From NCBI RefSeq assembly GCF_001439685.1, contig NZ_JYLH01000008.1, forward strand, positions 186,001 to 250,000: a stretch of 64,000 nucleotides of DNA, written 5' to 3'. The stretch comes from Pseudomonas libanensis (GTDB taxonomy: Bacteria; Pseudomonadota; Gammaproteobacteria; Pseudomonadales; Pseudomonadaceae). The position numbers and the translations under genes are program-made. Of the stretch, positions 40,738 to 50,647 are shown piece after piece (positions within the stretch are counted from its first letter, which is position 1; each line of letters begins with the position of its first letter). The notes under the pieces are model-generated. The model was not told the DNA's origin and ran no database searches. It saw only the letters and a list, made by a program, of their open reading frames with translations.

Positions 40738-41937
40738 TTAAACCGTGGCCCCGGTTTTTTTGGCTTCAGTTTCTTTCACGGCAATGATTCGATCAGCTGC
40801 GTTTTCCAAAGCGCGGTAACGGCGCTCGATCACGCCCAAGCGGCCCCCCGTGCCTGGGGATGCTTGCGACTCGATGTGAGGTTTGAAAATAATGCCGTTC
40901 TCCTCCGCCACTTGCTTCATATGGGTTTCCGAAACGCTCAGTAACTGCTCAAGGTTATCCATGCGTGCTTCACGCGTCCTGGGCCAGGCGTCGCCCATGG
41001 CAAGCCGGTCTTCGGTGTTTCCGGACGCCAGCACAATGAGGACATTGGCGAACTCCAGCACCACTTTTTCTACCCGGTCCAGATGGCGCGTGGCCGAAGG
41101 CGTTGGCGCATCCGTTGTGGTTGGCACGGCCACTTCTGGTGCAGGCGCGGGATCGGGCTTGGCAACACCGGGCAGGTGCGGTGGCGGCAATGGCGACGGT
41201 ACATATTGACTCTTGATCGCCTCTCCCGTGGCCACGGACCCGGCATACGCGCCCACGTTGATCGGCGCGCTGACGATGCCATTGACGCCAGCATTGATAA
41301 ACGCATCCTTGATCGTCTTGCCGGTAGAGGGCGAGGTGGAAATAACGCCCGCCTTGACCAGTCTGTCGGCATCCAACAGTCGCTGGGTGACATCGGCCAC
41401 ACTGACCTTGGGCGGATCCACCGGTTTTATGGTGACAGCCCCACCACTGCCGGTCGCCTGAGGCCCCTTGGCCACCATGCCCTTGAGTTTATCCAAGGCC
41501 GACTGGCTTGAGCTGCCAGCGGTCGGGCTGGGGCCAGGGGTATCGGCAGATGTTGTGGGTCTCTTTCCACCCAGTGCGCTCTCCAACCTGGTGGCAGTGG
41601 GATTGACCGGAGCAGGCAGTACCCTGGTCGATGGCCCCGGGGACACCGGCGCAGGCGTCGGCACCCTGACCGATGGCGTGGGAGACACAGGTGCCGTGGG
41701 CCGGGTGCCTCCTCCAAGCGGGAATCGCCGTCCGAAGAAGGAGATTCCACGCTTGATGCGCACCTTCGGCGCTTGATCAGCCTCCTGCGCGGAAGGCTGC
41801 GAGCCATGGTCAGCCTGAGTGTGGTCCAGCGGTTCGCCCCAGCCCACTGTCAAAGGTTGCGGCGCGGGAGTGGGAGTAGCGTCAAGTTGAACAGGGAGTT
41901 GTGGCACAGGAGTCGTTATTGGACTTGTAATATTCAT
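40738..41937 (-). CDS. Proline-rich orphan protein, candidate type III secreted protein
   Basis: 399 residues with no domain I recognise. The N-terminus MNITSPITTPVPQLPVQL has an aliphatic residue at position 3, no acidic residue in the first 18 and is rich in Ser/Thr/Pro/Gln, the pattern of P. syringae type III effectors. Residues about 75-170 are a Pro/Thr/Ser-rich linker. A glycine/alanine-rich helix (IVSAPINVGAYAGSVATGEA) near 220 could contact membrane. The C-terminal third is helical (RHLDRVEKVVLEFANVLIVL; RRYRALENAADRIIAVKE). There is no Sec signal. A HrpL-like promoter lies 67 bp upstream. It is flanked by unrelated core genes. Confidence 0.6.
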   Translation of the reverse strand: MNITSPITTPVPQLPVQLDATPTPAPQPLTVGWGEPLDHTQADHGSQPSAQEADQAPKVRIKRGISFFGRRFPLGGGTRPTAPVSPTPSVRVPTPAPVSPGPSTRVLPAPVNPTATRLESALGGKRPTTSADTPGPSPTAGSSSQSALDKLKGMVAKGPQATGSGGAVTIKPVDPPKVSVADVTQRLLDADRLVKAGVISTSPSTGKTIKDAFINAGVNGIVSAPINVGAYAGSVATGEAIKSQYVPSPLPPPHLPGVAKPDPAPAPEVAVPTTTDAPTPSATRHLDRVEKVVLEFANVLIVLASGNTEDRLAMGDAWPRTREARMDNLEQLLSVSETHMKQVAEENGIIFKPHIESQASPGTGGRLGVIERRYRALENAADRIIAVKETEAKKTGATV

Positions 41938-42003
41938 GTGTTGTCACTCTGAAAGTTTTAAACAACTGGGTCAAAGGGCACGTCACCCGCGGCCCTTATT
42001 ACA

Positions 42004-42032
42004 TCAGTGCTTAAAACCACGCGTCACGTTCC
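42004..42032 (-). promoter_or_regulatory. Candidate hrp box (HrpL-type promoter)
   Basis: Read on the minus strand: GGAACG, 16 bp, GCACTGA, against the consensus GGAACC-N16-CCACNNA. The total length (29 bp) fits exactly, and there are two mismatches. It ends 67 bp before the start of the proline-rich gene. This may be chance; a genome-wide score is needed. Confidence 0.35.
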
Positions 42033-42134
42033 GGGGCTACGTGAGTGCGTGGAGCGATAAAAAACCTTAAATCAAGTGGGACACAAAACAAGCAGTGCGC
42101 AATAACTGAGTTATTCCGACAACTGCCACGCTCC

Positions 42135-44045
42135 TTAATGCACGAAGTCCCGTGAAATGCCATGTTTGCGTAACTTGCGGTACAGCGTATTGCGACTGAC
42201 GCCCAACTGTTCAGCCACATGGCGCATATGCCAGCGCTGCTGCGCCAACGCGTCGAGTAATGCCTGACGCTCGGCGCTTTCCAGCGGCGAGGTGCATGGC
42301 GCATCCACCCTGCCCCCCTGCGTCTGCGTCTGGCGAATCAGCGCTGGCAAGTCCTCAAGCCCGACTCGTCCTCCCTCACAGAGCGCCACTACCGTGCGCA
42401 ACACCGTACGCAACTGCCGTAGGTTGCCGGGCCAGTGGAAGGCCAACAGGGCCTGGCGCGCCGACTCGTCGAGCATCACCTGTTCGGTGCCGGCCTCCTG
42501 GGCCAGGAGGAAGTCCAACAGTTGCGACTTGTCAGTGCGTTCGCGTAACGGCGGCAGGGCCACTTCCAAGCCGTTCAAGCGGTAATACAGGTCTTCGCGA
42601 AAGCTGCCATCGGCTACACGCTCCAGCAAATTGCGGTGCGTGGCGCTGATGATGCGCACGTTCACAGCTTGGGGTTCGCCGCCGATAGGCACCACCAGGC
42701 GATCCTCCAATACCCTTAACAGGCGGGTTTGCAGTGCCAGTGGCATGTCGCCGATTTCGTCGAGAAACAGCGTGCCGCCGTCGGCCTGTTGCAGCTTGCC
42801 GCGCATGCCTTCTTTAAGGGCGCCGGTAAAACTGCCGGCGCGATAGCCAAACAACTCGCTCTCGATCAGGTTTTCCGGAATGGCCGCACAGTTCAGCGCG
42901 ACAAAAGCCTGGTCGCCCCGTTGGCTGGCCTGATGCACGGCCTTGGCGAAGGCCTCTTTACCGCAGCCGGTTTCGCCGTTGATCAGCAAGGGCACGTCGC
43001 GCTCGAACACTCGCGAAGCCTTGCGCAGCTCATTTTGCAACGCCGGATCGCCCAGGCAGATACCCAATGGGCGTGGCGCCTGTAGCTTGACCATCGGGGC
43101 CGGAGCACTGCGCGGCTGACCTCGCAGCGCTGCAAATAGAGGGCGACCATCGCGGGTACGCAGCGGCCAACTGGCCGTGGCATTCGCGCTGGCCCGCCCC
43201 AGCAACTGATCCAGGGAACAGTCGAAAAACGCTTCCACCGACTGGCCCACCAAGCCGCCGCGAAGCTGCCCCAACAGGTTCAGGGCGCTCTGGTTGACCG
43301 CACAAATGCGTCCTTCACCATCGAACGCCAGCAAGCCTTCGCTGAATAACCCGACCGACTCGGCCTGCAGGTGGAAACGCAACAGCCAGTGGTGTTCGAA
43401 GTGACGCAGGAAGTAGCAACTTTCGATCATCTTGGCCGACAGGTTCACCAGCGCCATGGTGTGGAACTGGCTCTGGCGCGACACGGCTTCGCGGGCCGAG
43501 GACACATCCAGCACCGCCAGCAAATCACCATGAGGGTCGAACACCGGGCTCGCCGAACAGGTCAGCCCGGTATGGCGGCCGCGAAAATGTTCATCACGGT
43601 GGATCGTCAACGACTGCCGCTCCACCAGGCAGGTGCCGATGCCGTTGGTGCCCTCGCAGGCTTCGCTCCAGTCAGCGCCCAGCCATAGCCCGGCGCGCTC
43701 GAAGATCTTGCGTTCGGACGGCGCGGTAACGCAGTTGAGGATCACGCCCCGTGCGTCGGTGAGCAGCACCGCATGGCCGGCGCCGGAGAGCTGCTGATGC
43801 AGGCTGTTCATCTCGCTGCCGGCGATGTGCAGCACTTGGCGCAGGCGCTCGCGGCTTTCCAGCAGGCGGCCGTGTTCAAGCACCGTGGGGGCGATGGTCT
43901 GCGCAGGGTCGAGGTGATAATCCTCCACGCAACGCAGCCAGGAACGGGCGATGGACGGATCGCTGCCAGGCCCCTGGGACAGCTCCTGTCCGCGGGTGAC
44001 GGTCAAGACTTGCTGGGCATGGCGACTGAAATGATCGTTATGCAT
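42135..44045 (-). CDS. eatR: Sigma-54-dependent activator of ethanolamine/aldehyde genes (EatR/AcoR type)
   Basis: 636 residues. An N-terminal GAF-like sensor (about 80-230), a PAS-like segment (about 240-300), then an AAA+ domain with Walker [18 protein letters not shown], the sigma-54 contact loop GSFTGA (instead of the usual GAFTGA) and Walker [15 protein letters not shown] Fis-type HTH ends it ([20 protein letters not shown]). It is divergent from the aldehyde dehydrogenase gene, which has a sigma-54 promoter. It occupies the position of PA4021 (eatR). The effector is probably ethanolamine or its aldehyde product. Confidence 0.88.
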   Translation of the reverse strand: MHNDHFSRHAQQVLTVTRGQELSQGPGSDPSIARSWLRCVEDYHLDPAQTIAPTVLEHGRLLESRERLRQVLHIAGSEMNSLHQQLSGAGHAVLLTDARGVILNCVTAPSERKIFERAGLWLGADWSEACEGTNGIGTCLVERQSLTIHRDEHFRGRHTGLTCSASPVFDPHGDLLAVLDVSSAREAVSRQSQFHTMALVNLSAKMIESCYFLRHFEHHWLLRFHLQAESVGLFSEGLLAFDGEGRICAVNQSALNLLGQLRGGLVGQSVEAFFDCSLDQLLGRASANATASWPLRTRDGRPLFAALRGQPRSAPAPMVKLQAPRPLGICLGDPALQNELRKASRVFERDVPLLINGETGCGKEAFAKAVHQASQRGDQAFVALNCAAIPENLIESELFGYRAGSFTGALKEGMRGKLQQADGGTLFLDEIGDMPLALQTRLLRVLEDRLVVPIGGEPQAVNVRIISATHRNLLERVADGSFREDLYYRLNGLEVALPPLRERTDKSQLLDFLLAQEAGTEQVMLDESARQALLAFHWPGNLRQLRTVLRTVVALCEGGRVGLEDLPALIRQTQTQGGRVDAPCTSPLESAERQALLDALAQQRWHMRHVAEQLGVSRNTLYRKLRKHGISRDFVH

Positions 44046-44132
44046 GTTCTTATTATTCTCCCTGCGTGAGAGCGCTCAGCATCCCCCAGCCCTCTGCCCA
44101 TTGCAATCCCGGGCCGACCCACCGGTCACAGG

Positions 44133-44182
44133 CTGTACCGTTTATGACACAAACTGTCACACCACCTGTACCGCAAGGGTGA
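44133..44182 (+). promoter_or_regulatory. Candidate activator sites upstream of the aldehyde dehydrogenase
   Basis: CTGTACCG occurs at 44133-44140 and again at 44166-44173, 33 bp apart (about three helical turns). Each copy is followed closely by TGACA. One TGACA belongs to the perfect palindrome TGACACAAACTGTCA (44145-44159). The location, about 60-105 bp before the sigma-54 promoter, suits enhancer binding by the divergent regulator. Confidence 0.5.
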
Positions 44183-44237
44183 CAGCGACGCATGGCGCCA
44201 GCGCCCAACCCCTTGATTTGACTGGCCAGCAATGCAG

Positions 44238-44253
44238 TGGCCCAACCTTTGCT
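44238..44253 (+). promoter_or_regulatory. Sigma-54 promoter of the aldehyde dehydrogenase gene
   Basis: TGGCCCAACCTTTGCT shows the -24 GG and -12 GC elements separated by exactly 10 bp, as in the TGGCAC-N5-TTGC consensus. It lies 64 bp before the ATG at 44317. The divergent activator belongs to the matching class. Confidence 0.75.
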
Positions 44254-44316
44254 CTACGCTTTATCACGCGCTTGCCGCGCTGTACTCCAATAAACATAAA
44301 AGCAGGAGATGCCACC

Positions 44317-45837
44317 ATGCGTTACGCACACCCCGGTACTGAAGGCGCGATCGTTTCGTTCAAGGCCAAGTACGGTAACTACATCGGCGGCGAATTCGTT
44401 GCGCCGGTCGATGGCAACTATTTCACCAACACCTCGCCGGTCAACGGCAAGCCTATCGCCGACTTCCCGCGCTCCACGGCCAAAGACATCGACAAAGCCC
44501 TGGACGCTGCCCATGCCGCTGCTGACGCCTGGGGCAAGACCTCGGCCCAGGACCGCTCGCTGGTGCTGCTGAAAATCGCCGACCGCATCGAACAGAACCT
44601 CGAGCTGCTGGCCATCACCGAAACCTGGGACAACGGCAAGGCCGTGCGCGAAACCCTCAACGCCGATATCCCCCTGGCCGCCGACCACTTCCGCTACTTC
44701 GCCGGCTGCATCCGCGCCCAGGAAGGCAGCAGCGCCGAAATCAACGAACACACCGCCGCCTATCACTTCCACGAGCCGCTGGGCGTGGTCGGCCAGATCA
44801 TCCCGTGGAACTTCCCGCTGCTGATGGCCGCATGGAAACTCGCCCCGGCCCTGGCCGCCGGCAACTGCGTGGTGCTCAAGCCCGCCGAGCAAACGCCCCT
44901 GGGCATCAGCGTGCTGATGGAACTGATCGGCGACCTGCTGCCACCGGGCGTGCTCAACGTAGTGCACGGTTTTGGCAAGGAAGCCGGCGAAGCCCTGGCC
45001 ACCAGCAAGCGCATCGCCAAGATCGCCTTCACCGGCTCAACGCCCGTGGGCTCGCACATCATGCATGCGGCGGCCGAGAACATTATTCCCTCCACGGTTG
45101 AGCTGGGCGGCAAGTCGCCGAACATCTTCTTCGCCGACATCATGAAAGCCGAACCTGCATTTATCGAAAAGGCTGCCGAAGGCCTGGTGCTGGCGTTCTT
45201 CAACCAGGGCGAAGTGTGCACCTGCCCTTCCCGCGCACTGGTGGAGGAGTCGATCTACGACGACTTCATGAAAGTGGTGATGAAGAAAGTCGAGTCGATC
45301 AAGCGTGGCGACCCGCTGGACACCGACACCATGGTCGGCGCCCAGGCGTCCGAGCAGCAGTTCGACAAGATCCTGTCCTACCTGGAAATCGCCAAGGGCG
45401 AAGGCGCGCAATTACTCACGGGCGGCAAGGTCGAGAAGCTCACCGGTGACCTGGCCACCGGTTATTACATCCAGCCGACCCTGCTCAAGGGCACCAACGA
45501 CATGCGCGTGTTCCAGGAAGAAATCTTCGGCCCGGTGGTGAGCATCACCACCTTCAAGGACGAAGCCGAAGCCCTGGCGATTGCCAACGACACCGAGTTC
45601 GGCCTGGGCGCCGGCCTGTGGACCCGCGACATCAACCGCGCCTACCGCATGGGCCGGGCGATCAAGGCCGGTCGTGTGTGGACCAACTGCTACCACCTGT
45701 ACCCGGCGCATGCCGCGTTTGGCGGTTACAAGAAATCTGGTGTGGGCCGTGAGACCCACAAGATGATGTTGGATCACTACCAGCAGACCAAGAACCTGCT
45801 GGTGAGCTACGACATTAATCCGTTGGGCTTTTTCTAA
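44317..45837 (+). CDS. NAD-dependent aldehyde dehydrogenase (ExaC/acetaldehyde type)
   Basis: 506 residues. It oxidises short aldehydes such as acetaldehyde, here presumably that released by EutBC, to acetate. Motifs: NAD site [20 protein letters not shown], catalytic Glu in [16 protein letters not shown], catalytic Cys in [18 protein letters not shown]. The start at 44317 ([20 protein letters not shown]) is conserved; the frame is open far upstream, but that region contains the promoter. It corresponds to PA4022. Confidence 0.94.
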   Translation: MRYAHPGTEGAIVSFKAKYGNYIGGEFVAPVDGNYFTNTSPVNGKPIADFPRSTAKDIDKALDAAHAAADAWGKTSAQDRSLVLLKIADRIEQNLELLAITETWDNGKAVRETLNADIPLAADHFRYFAGCIRAQEGSSAEINEHTAAYHFHEPLGVVGQIIPWNFPLLMAAWKLAPALAAGNCVVLKPAEQTPLGISVLMELIGDLLPPGVLNVVHGFGKEAGEALATSKRIAKIAFTGSTPVGSHIMHAAAENIIPSTVELGGKSPNIFFADIMKAEPAFIEKAAEGLVLAFFNQGEVCTCPSRALVEESIYDDFMKVVMKKVESIKRGDPLDTDTMVGAQASEQQFDKILSYLEIAKGEGAQLLTGGKVEKLTGDLATGYYIQPTLLKGTNDMRVFQEEIFGPVVSITTFKDEAEALAIANDTEFGLGAGLWTRDINRAYRMGRAIKAGRVWTNCYHLYPAHAAFGGYKKSGVGRETHKMMLDHYQQTKNLLVSYDINPLGFF

Positions 45838-45885
45838 CTTAGCCTTGTAGCAAGCAACCCGCTCCCAACTTGAAATGCAATCAAG

Positions 45886-45974
45886 TGTGGGAGCTGGCTT
45901 GCCTGCGATAGCGGTGTATCAGCCAAATAAGGGGTAGCTGACAGGTCGCTATCGCAGGCAAGCCAGCTCCCACA
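45886..45974. repeat. REP element pair, class GGAGCTGGCTTGCCTGCGAT
   Basis: An 89-bp inverted repeat with intact arms, between the aldehyde dehydrogenase and permease genes. Just before it, TAGCAAGCAACCCGCTCCCA (45848-45867) looks like a decayed half of a different REP class. Confidence 0.93.
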
Positions 45975-46054
45975 TTTGATATCACAAGCAATTGCTACCT
46001 CATTCGGCACAAAGACGCCGAGTCAAAAACAATAAGAATGAAAGGTACTTCCCC

Positions 46055-47488
46055 ATGCCTAGCGAACCCACTGGCTCTTCCGTCGACTTCGAAAAAGTCG
46101 GCACCGAATACTTCCAACAACGCGAATTGAAAAAAGGCGCCGCCGGCTGGGTACTGCTGGTGGGCCTTGGCGTGGCCTATGTGATCTCCGGCGATTACGC
46201 CGGCTGGAACTTCGGCCTGGCCCAGGGTGGCTGGGGCGGCATGTTCCTCGCCACCTTGCTGATGGCGACAATGTACCTGTGCATGTGCTTTTCCCTGGCC
46301 GAACTGTCGTCCATGATCCCCACCGCCGGCGGTGGCTACGGTTTTGCCCGCAGCGCCTTTGGCCCTTGGGGCGGGTTTCTCACGGGCACCGCGATCCTCA
46401 TCGAATACGCCATCGCCCCTGCGGCCATCGCGGTGTTTATCGGCGCTTATTGCGAGTCGCTGTTTGGCATTGGCGGCTGGATGATTTACCTGACGTTCTA
46501 CATCATCTTTATTGGCATCCACATCTTTGGTGTGGGCGAAGCCTTGAAGCTGATGTTCGTGATCACCGCCGTCGCCGCAATTGCCCTGGGCGTATTCCTG
46601 GTGTCGATGGTGCCGCACTTCAACGTCGCCAACCTGCTGGACATTCCGGTGACCGAAGCCAAGGGCGCCAGCAGCTTCCTGCCGTTCGGCTACGTCGGCG
46701 TGTGGGCGGCGATCCCGTATGCCATCTGGTTTTTCCTCGCGGTGGAAGGCGTTCCATTGGCCGCCGAAGAAACCAAGAACCCGAAACGCGACCTGCCCCG
46801 CGGCCTGATCGGCGCCATTGTGGTGCTGACCAGTTTTGCCCTGCTGATTTTGGTGATCGCGCCGGGCGGTGCGGGAACCTACGCGCTGATCAAATCCGGC
46901 AACCCGCTGGTTGAAGCACTGGCATTATCCTACGGCGGTTCGACCTGGATGGGCAGCTTCGTCAACCTGGTCGGTTTGGCCGGCCTGATCGCGAGCTTTT
47001 TCTCGATCATCTACGCCTATTCGCGGCAGATCTTTGCCTTGTCCCGCGCTGGCTACCTGCCGCGCAAACTGTCCGAGACCAACAAGAGCAAGGCGCCGGT
47101 GCTGGCGTTGGTGATTCCTGGAATTATCGGTTTTGGCCTGTCGCTGACCGGCCAGGGTGACTTGCTGATTTTGGTGGCAGTGTTCGGCGCGACGATTTCC
47201 TACGTGCTGATGATGGCCGCGCACATCACCCTGCGCATCCGTCGCCCCAAAATGGACCGGCCGTACCGCACGCCGGGCGGCATCTTCACGTCGGGCGTGG
47301 CGCTGGTGCTGGCCTGCGTGGCCGTGGTGGCGGGCTTCCTGGTGGATCCACGAGTGGTGATTGGCGCCGCGGTCATCTATGGAGTATTAATTGCTTACTT
47401 TGCTTTCTACAGCCGGCATCACTTGGTAGCAGGCACGCCGGAAGAGGAATTCGCGGCGATCCAGGCCGCAGAGGCCGCCTTGCACTAA
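46055..47488 (+). CDS. eat: Ethanolamine permease
   Basis: 477 residues, about twelve membrane helices. An APC-superfamily transporter of the Eat type. The segment GDYAGWNFGLAQGGWGGMFL after the first helix, AELSSMIPTAGGGYGFARSA and VEGVPLAAEETKNPKRDLPR are characteristic. The start at 46055 (MPSEPTGSSVDFEKVG) was chosen. It lies between the aldehyde dehydrogenase and eutB, corresponding to PA4023. Confidence 0.94.
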   Translation: MPSEPTGSSVDFEKVGTEYFQQRELKKGAAGWVLLVGLGVAYVISGDYAGWNFGLAQGGWGGMFLATLLMATMYLCMCFSLAELSSMIPTAGGGYGFARSAFGPWGGFLTGTAILIEYAIAPAAIAVFIGAYCESLFGIGGWMIYLTFYIIFIGIHIFGVGEALKLMFVITAVAAIALGVFLVSMVPHFNVANLLDIPVTEAKGASSFLPFGYVGVWAAIPYAIWFFLAVEGVPLAAEETKNPKRDLPRGLIGAIVVLTSFALLILVIAPGGAGTYALIKSGNPLVEALALSYGGSTWMGSFVNLVGLAGLIASFFSIIYAYSRQIFALSRAGYLPRKLSETNKSKAPVLALVIPGIIGFGLSLTGQGDLLILVAVFGATISYVLMMAAHITLRIRRPKMDRPYRTPGGIFTSGVALVLACVAVVAGFLVDPRVVIGAAVIYGVLIAYFAFYSRHHLVAGTPEEEFAAIQAAEAALH

Positions 47489-47502
47489 CTGCCGAAAACC
47501 TC

Positions 47503-47535
47503 GACGCGGGCGCGTCCTCTACGTTTGCCCGCGTC
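47503..47535 (+). promoter_or_regulatory. Inverted repeat between eat and eutB
   Basis: GACGCGGGC (47503-47511) and GCCCGCGTC (47527-47535) are perfect complements, directly before the eutB ribosome-binding site (GGAGA, 47541-47545). It may act as an mRNA processing or stability element between the two genes; there is no U tract. Confidence 0.5.
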
Positions 47536-47551
47536 ATCCAGGAGACACTGT

Positions 47552-48946
47552 ATGGCAAGCTTTTCCCACGCGGTGGGTGCACTCACCTACCGCTTCGACG
47601 ACCTCAAGGACGTGATGGCCAAGGCCAGCCCCGCCCGCTCCGGGGACTTCCTAGCCGGTGTCGCCGCACAGAACGACGGTGAACGGGTGGCGGCGCAGAT
47701 GGCGCTGGCGAATATCCCGCTCAAGCACTTCCTGCAGGAGGTGCTGATTCCCTATGAAAGCGATGAAGTCACCCGGCTGATCATCGACACCCACGATAAA
47801 CAGGCGTTTGCGCCGGTCAGCCACCTCACCGTCGGCGGCCTGCGCGACTGGCTGCTCAGTGATGCAGCCGATGAACACGCCCTGCGTGCATTGGCGCCAG
47901 GGCTGACCCCGGAAATGGCCGCTGCCGTGTCCAAGATCATGCGCGTGCAGGACCTGGTGCTGGTGGCGCAGAAGATCCGCGTGGTCACCCAGTTTCGCGG
48001 CACCCTGGGATTGCGCGGGCGCTTGTCCACACGTTTGCAGCCCAACCACCCCACCGATGAACCGGCAGGCATCGCCGCGAGCATTCTCGATGGCCTGCTC
48101 TACGGCAACGGCGACGCCATGATCGGCATCAACCCGGCCACCGACAGCATCGCCTCGATCTGCGCCATGCTGGAGATGCTCGACGCGATCATCCAGCGCT
48201 ACGAAATCCCCACCCAAGCCTGCGTGCTGACCCACGTCACCACCTCCATCGAGGCGATCAACCGAGGCGTGCCCCTGGACCTGGTGTTCCAGTCGATTGC
48301 CGGCACCGAGGCGGCCAACGCCAGTTTCGGCATCAGCCTGAGCGTGCTGCAGGAAGGTTACGACGCCGGCCTGAGCCTCAAGCGCGGCACCCTGGGGCAG
48401 AATCTGATGTACTTCGAAACCGGCCAGGGCAGCGCCTTGTCGGCCAATGCGCATTTTGGCGTCGACCAGCAAACCTGTGAAACCCGCGCCTACGCCGTGG
48501 CGCGGCACTTCAAGCCATTTTTGGTGAACACCGTGGTCGGCTTTATCGGCCCGGAGTACCTGTACAACGGCAAGCAGATCATCCGTGCCGGCCTCGAAGA
48601 CCACTTTTGCGGCAAGCTGCTCGGCGTGCCCATGGGTTGCGATATCTGCTACACCAACCACGCCGAAGCCGACCAGGACGACATGGACACCCTGCTGACC
48701 CTGCTGGGCGTGGCCGGTATCAACTTCATCATGGGCATTCCCGGTTCCGACGACATCATGCTCAACTACCAGACCACCTCGTTCCACGACGCCCTGTACG
48801 CCCGCCAGACCTTGGGTTTAAAGCCGGCGCCGGAATTTGAACAGTGGCTGGCAAAAATGGGCATCTTCACGCAAGAAGGCGGCAAGGTGCATTTTGGCAA
48901 CAGCCTGCCACCGGCGTTTCGCCATGCCTTGGCGCAATTGGGATGA
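47552..48946 (+). CDS. eutB: Ethanolamine ammonia-lyase large subunit
   Basis: 464 residues. The adenosylcobalamin-dependent enzyme converts ethanolamine to acetaldehyde and ammonia; EutB carries the active site. Conserved parts: [60 protein letters not shown] and LDNYQTT-like end ([20 protein letters not shown]). No EutA reactivase or microcompartment genes are in the window, so this is the cytosolic form of the pathway. Its stop overlaps the eutC start (ATGA). Confidence 0.96.
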   Translation: MASFSHAVGALTYRFDDLKDVMAKASPARSGDFLAGVAAQNDGERVAAQMALANIPLKHFLQEVLIPYESDEVTRLIIDTHDKQAFAPVSHLTVGGLRDWLLSDAADEHALRALAPGLTPEMAAAVSKIMRVQDLVLVAQKIRVVTQFRGTLGLRGRLSTRLQPNHPTDEPAGIAASILDGLLYGNGDAMIGINPATDSIASICAMLEMLDAIIQRYEIPTQACVLTHVTTSIEAINRGVPLDLVFQSIAGTEAANASFGISLSVLQEGYDAGLSLKRGTLGQNLMYFETGQGSALSANAHFGVDQQTCETRAYAVARHFKPFLVNTVVGFIGPEYLYNGKQIIRAGLEDHFCGKLLGVPMGCDICYTNHAEADQDDMDTLLTLLGVAGINFIMGIPGSDDIMLNYQTTSFHDALYARQTLGLKPAPEFEQWLAKMGIFTQEGGKVHFGNSLPPAFRHALAQLG

Positions 48947-49779
48947 AGGAGCCGACCGTGCAACTAGAACTGCCTGACAACCCCTGGCTGGAACTGCGCC
49001 GTTTGACCCCGGCGCGCATCGCATTGGGCCGCACTGGCACCAGCATTCCTACCAGCGCCCAGCTGGACTTCCAGTTTGCCCACGCCCAGGCGCGGGATGC
49101 GGTGCACCTGCCCTTCGATCACCCCGGGCTCAGCAGCCAATGCGCCGAACGCGGCCGCGACAGTCTGCTGCTGCACAGCGCCGCCACCGACCGGCATATA
49201 TACCTGCAACGCCCGGACCTTGGGCGGCGCCTGAGTGATGAGTCGGCCCAGGCTTTGCGCGACTACGCCCTGGCGCATCCCGGTGGAGTGGACTTGGCGA
49301 TTGTGGTGGCCGATGGTCTGTCGGCGCTGGCGGTGCATAAACATACCGCGCCGTTTCTGACACGCCTGGAAGAACAGACCCACGCCGAAGGCTGGTCCTT
49401 GTCACCGGTAATTCTGGTGGAACAAGGCCGCGTAGCGGTGGCCGACGAGATCGGTCAACTGCTCGGGGCAAAAATGGTAGTGATCCTTATCGGCGAACGC
49501 CCGGGGCTCAGTTCGCCGGACAGCCTGGGCCTGTATTTCACCTACAACCCCAAGGTCGGCCTCACCGACGCCTATCGCAACTGCATCTCCAATGTGCGGC
49601 TGGAAGGCTTGAGTTATGGCATGGCGGCCCATCGTCTGCTGTACCTGATGCGCGAGGCGTGTCGCCGACAGTTGTCGGGGGTCAATCTCAAGGACGAGGC
49701 CCAGGTTCAGACCCTCGAATCCGACGATCCGGACCTGATGAAGGGCAATTTTCTGCTCAGCCCACCGGATGACCGATAG
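48943..49779 (+). CDS. eutC: Ethanolamine ammonia-lyase small subunit
   Basis: 278 residues. It binds cobalamin together with EutB. Signatures: [59 protein letters not shown] and [20 protein letters not shown]. The ATG at 48943 overlaps the eutB stop by four bases, which supports translational coupling of the two subunits. An ORF extending further upstream in this frame is ruled out by eutB. Confidence 0.96.
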   Translation: MKEPTVQLELPDNPWLELRRLTPARIALGRTGTSIPTSAQLDFQFAHAQARDAVHLPFDHPGLSSQCAERGRDSLLLHSAATDRHIYLQRPDLGRRLSDESAQALRDYALAHPGGVDLAIVVADGLSALAVHKHTAPFLTRLEEQTHAEGWSLSPVILVEQGRVAVADEIGQLLGAKMVVILIGERPGLSSPDSLGLYFTYNPKVGLTDAYRNCISNVRLEGLSYGMAAHRLLYLMREACRRQLSGVNLKDEAQVQTLESDDPDLMKGNFLLSPPDDR

Positions 49780-49868
49780 CGGCACGATTGCGCTTTTTGG
49801 CGGCATTAGGCAGCATCAAGCCACGGCCGCTCGCGTGGTCATACCCCATTAGGAAGTTGAGGCCTGGC

Positions 49869-50327
49869 ATGCGGATTACTCAAGCGACCCTGGAACACCT
49901 GGACCTGCTGACCCCATTGTTCGTCAAATACCGCGAGTTCTATGGCGCCTTGCCGTTCCCGGACTCATCCCGGGCCTTCCTGGAAAAGCGCCTGCGACGC
50001 AAGGAGTCAGTCATCTACCTCGCCCTGGCTGATGATGATGACAAGCGGCTGCTGGGGTTCTGCCAGTTGTATCCGAGCTTTTCCTCGTTGTCGCTCAAAC
50101 GGGTGTGGATCCTCAACGACATCTATGTAGCCGAGGATGCGCGTCGGCAACTGGTGGCCGACAACCTGATGCGCACCGCCAAGAAAATGGCCAAGGACAC
50201 CCACGCGGTGCGGCTGCGGGTATCGACCAGCAGCGATAACGACGTGGCGCAGAAGACCTATGAGTCGATTGGTTTTCGCGAAGACACCGAATTCAAAAAC
50301 TACGTGTTACCGATCAACGAAGACTGA
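49869..50327 (+). CDS. GNAT family N-acetyltransferase
   Basis: 152 residues. A GCN5-related fold: the acetyl-CoA segment is VWILNDIYVAEDARRQLVAD (V/I-x-x-L-Y-V then R/Q-x-x-x-A-like), with the beta-bulge FCQLYPSFSSLSLKR before it and DVAQKTYESIGFREDTEFKN at the end. Acceptor unknown. The conserved position after eutC (as PA4026) may only be linkage. The start at 49869 (MRITQATLEHLDLL) was chosen over upstream in-frame codons. Confidence 0.88.
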   Translation: MRITQATLEHLDLLTPLFVKYREFYGALPFPDSSRAFLEKRLRRKESVIYLALADDDDKRLLGFCQLYPSFSSLSLKRVWILNDIYVAEDARRQLVADNLMRTAKKMAKDTHAVRLRVSTSSDNDVAQKTYESIGFREDTEFKNYVLPINED

Positions 50328-50357
50328 AAACCAGTCAGCCAAACACCGCAATATCCT

Positions 50358-50446
50358 TGTGGGAGCTGGCTTGCCTGCGATGGCGGAGTGTCAGCGAGCA
50401 TTTCTCATACTGACCCACCGCTATCGCAGACAAGCCAGCTCCCACT
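50358..50446. repeat. REP element pair, class GGAGCTGGCTTGCCTGCGAT
   Basis: An 89-bp inverted repeat within the 320-bp gap between the GNAT and DedA genes. The right arm has CGCAGACAAGCC, one change from the usual arm. The rest of the gap holds a TATAAT (50538-50543) with no clear -35. Confidence 0.92.
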
Positions 50447-50647
50447 TAGATCCGGCGACTGGCTTGAAGCCCAACCGCTTCACACTTTCACGACACTCCC
50501 CGCTACAAAAGCCACACGCTTTTCACCATTCAATCCGTATAATGCCGACCTTTCAGGGCCGTAAGAACCGCGACAACTATTTGTAGCCTTATTGCCCGAG
50601 CTTCCGCACAGGCCTGCTGAGCCGGGCTATTCACACAGGTGCCATCC

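Noticed and set aside
44044..44316. N-terminal extension of the aldehyde dehydrogenase
   Set aside because: It contains the sigma-54 promoter and activator sites, and the conserved protein starts at 44317.
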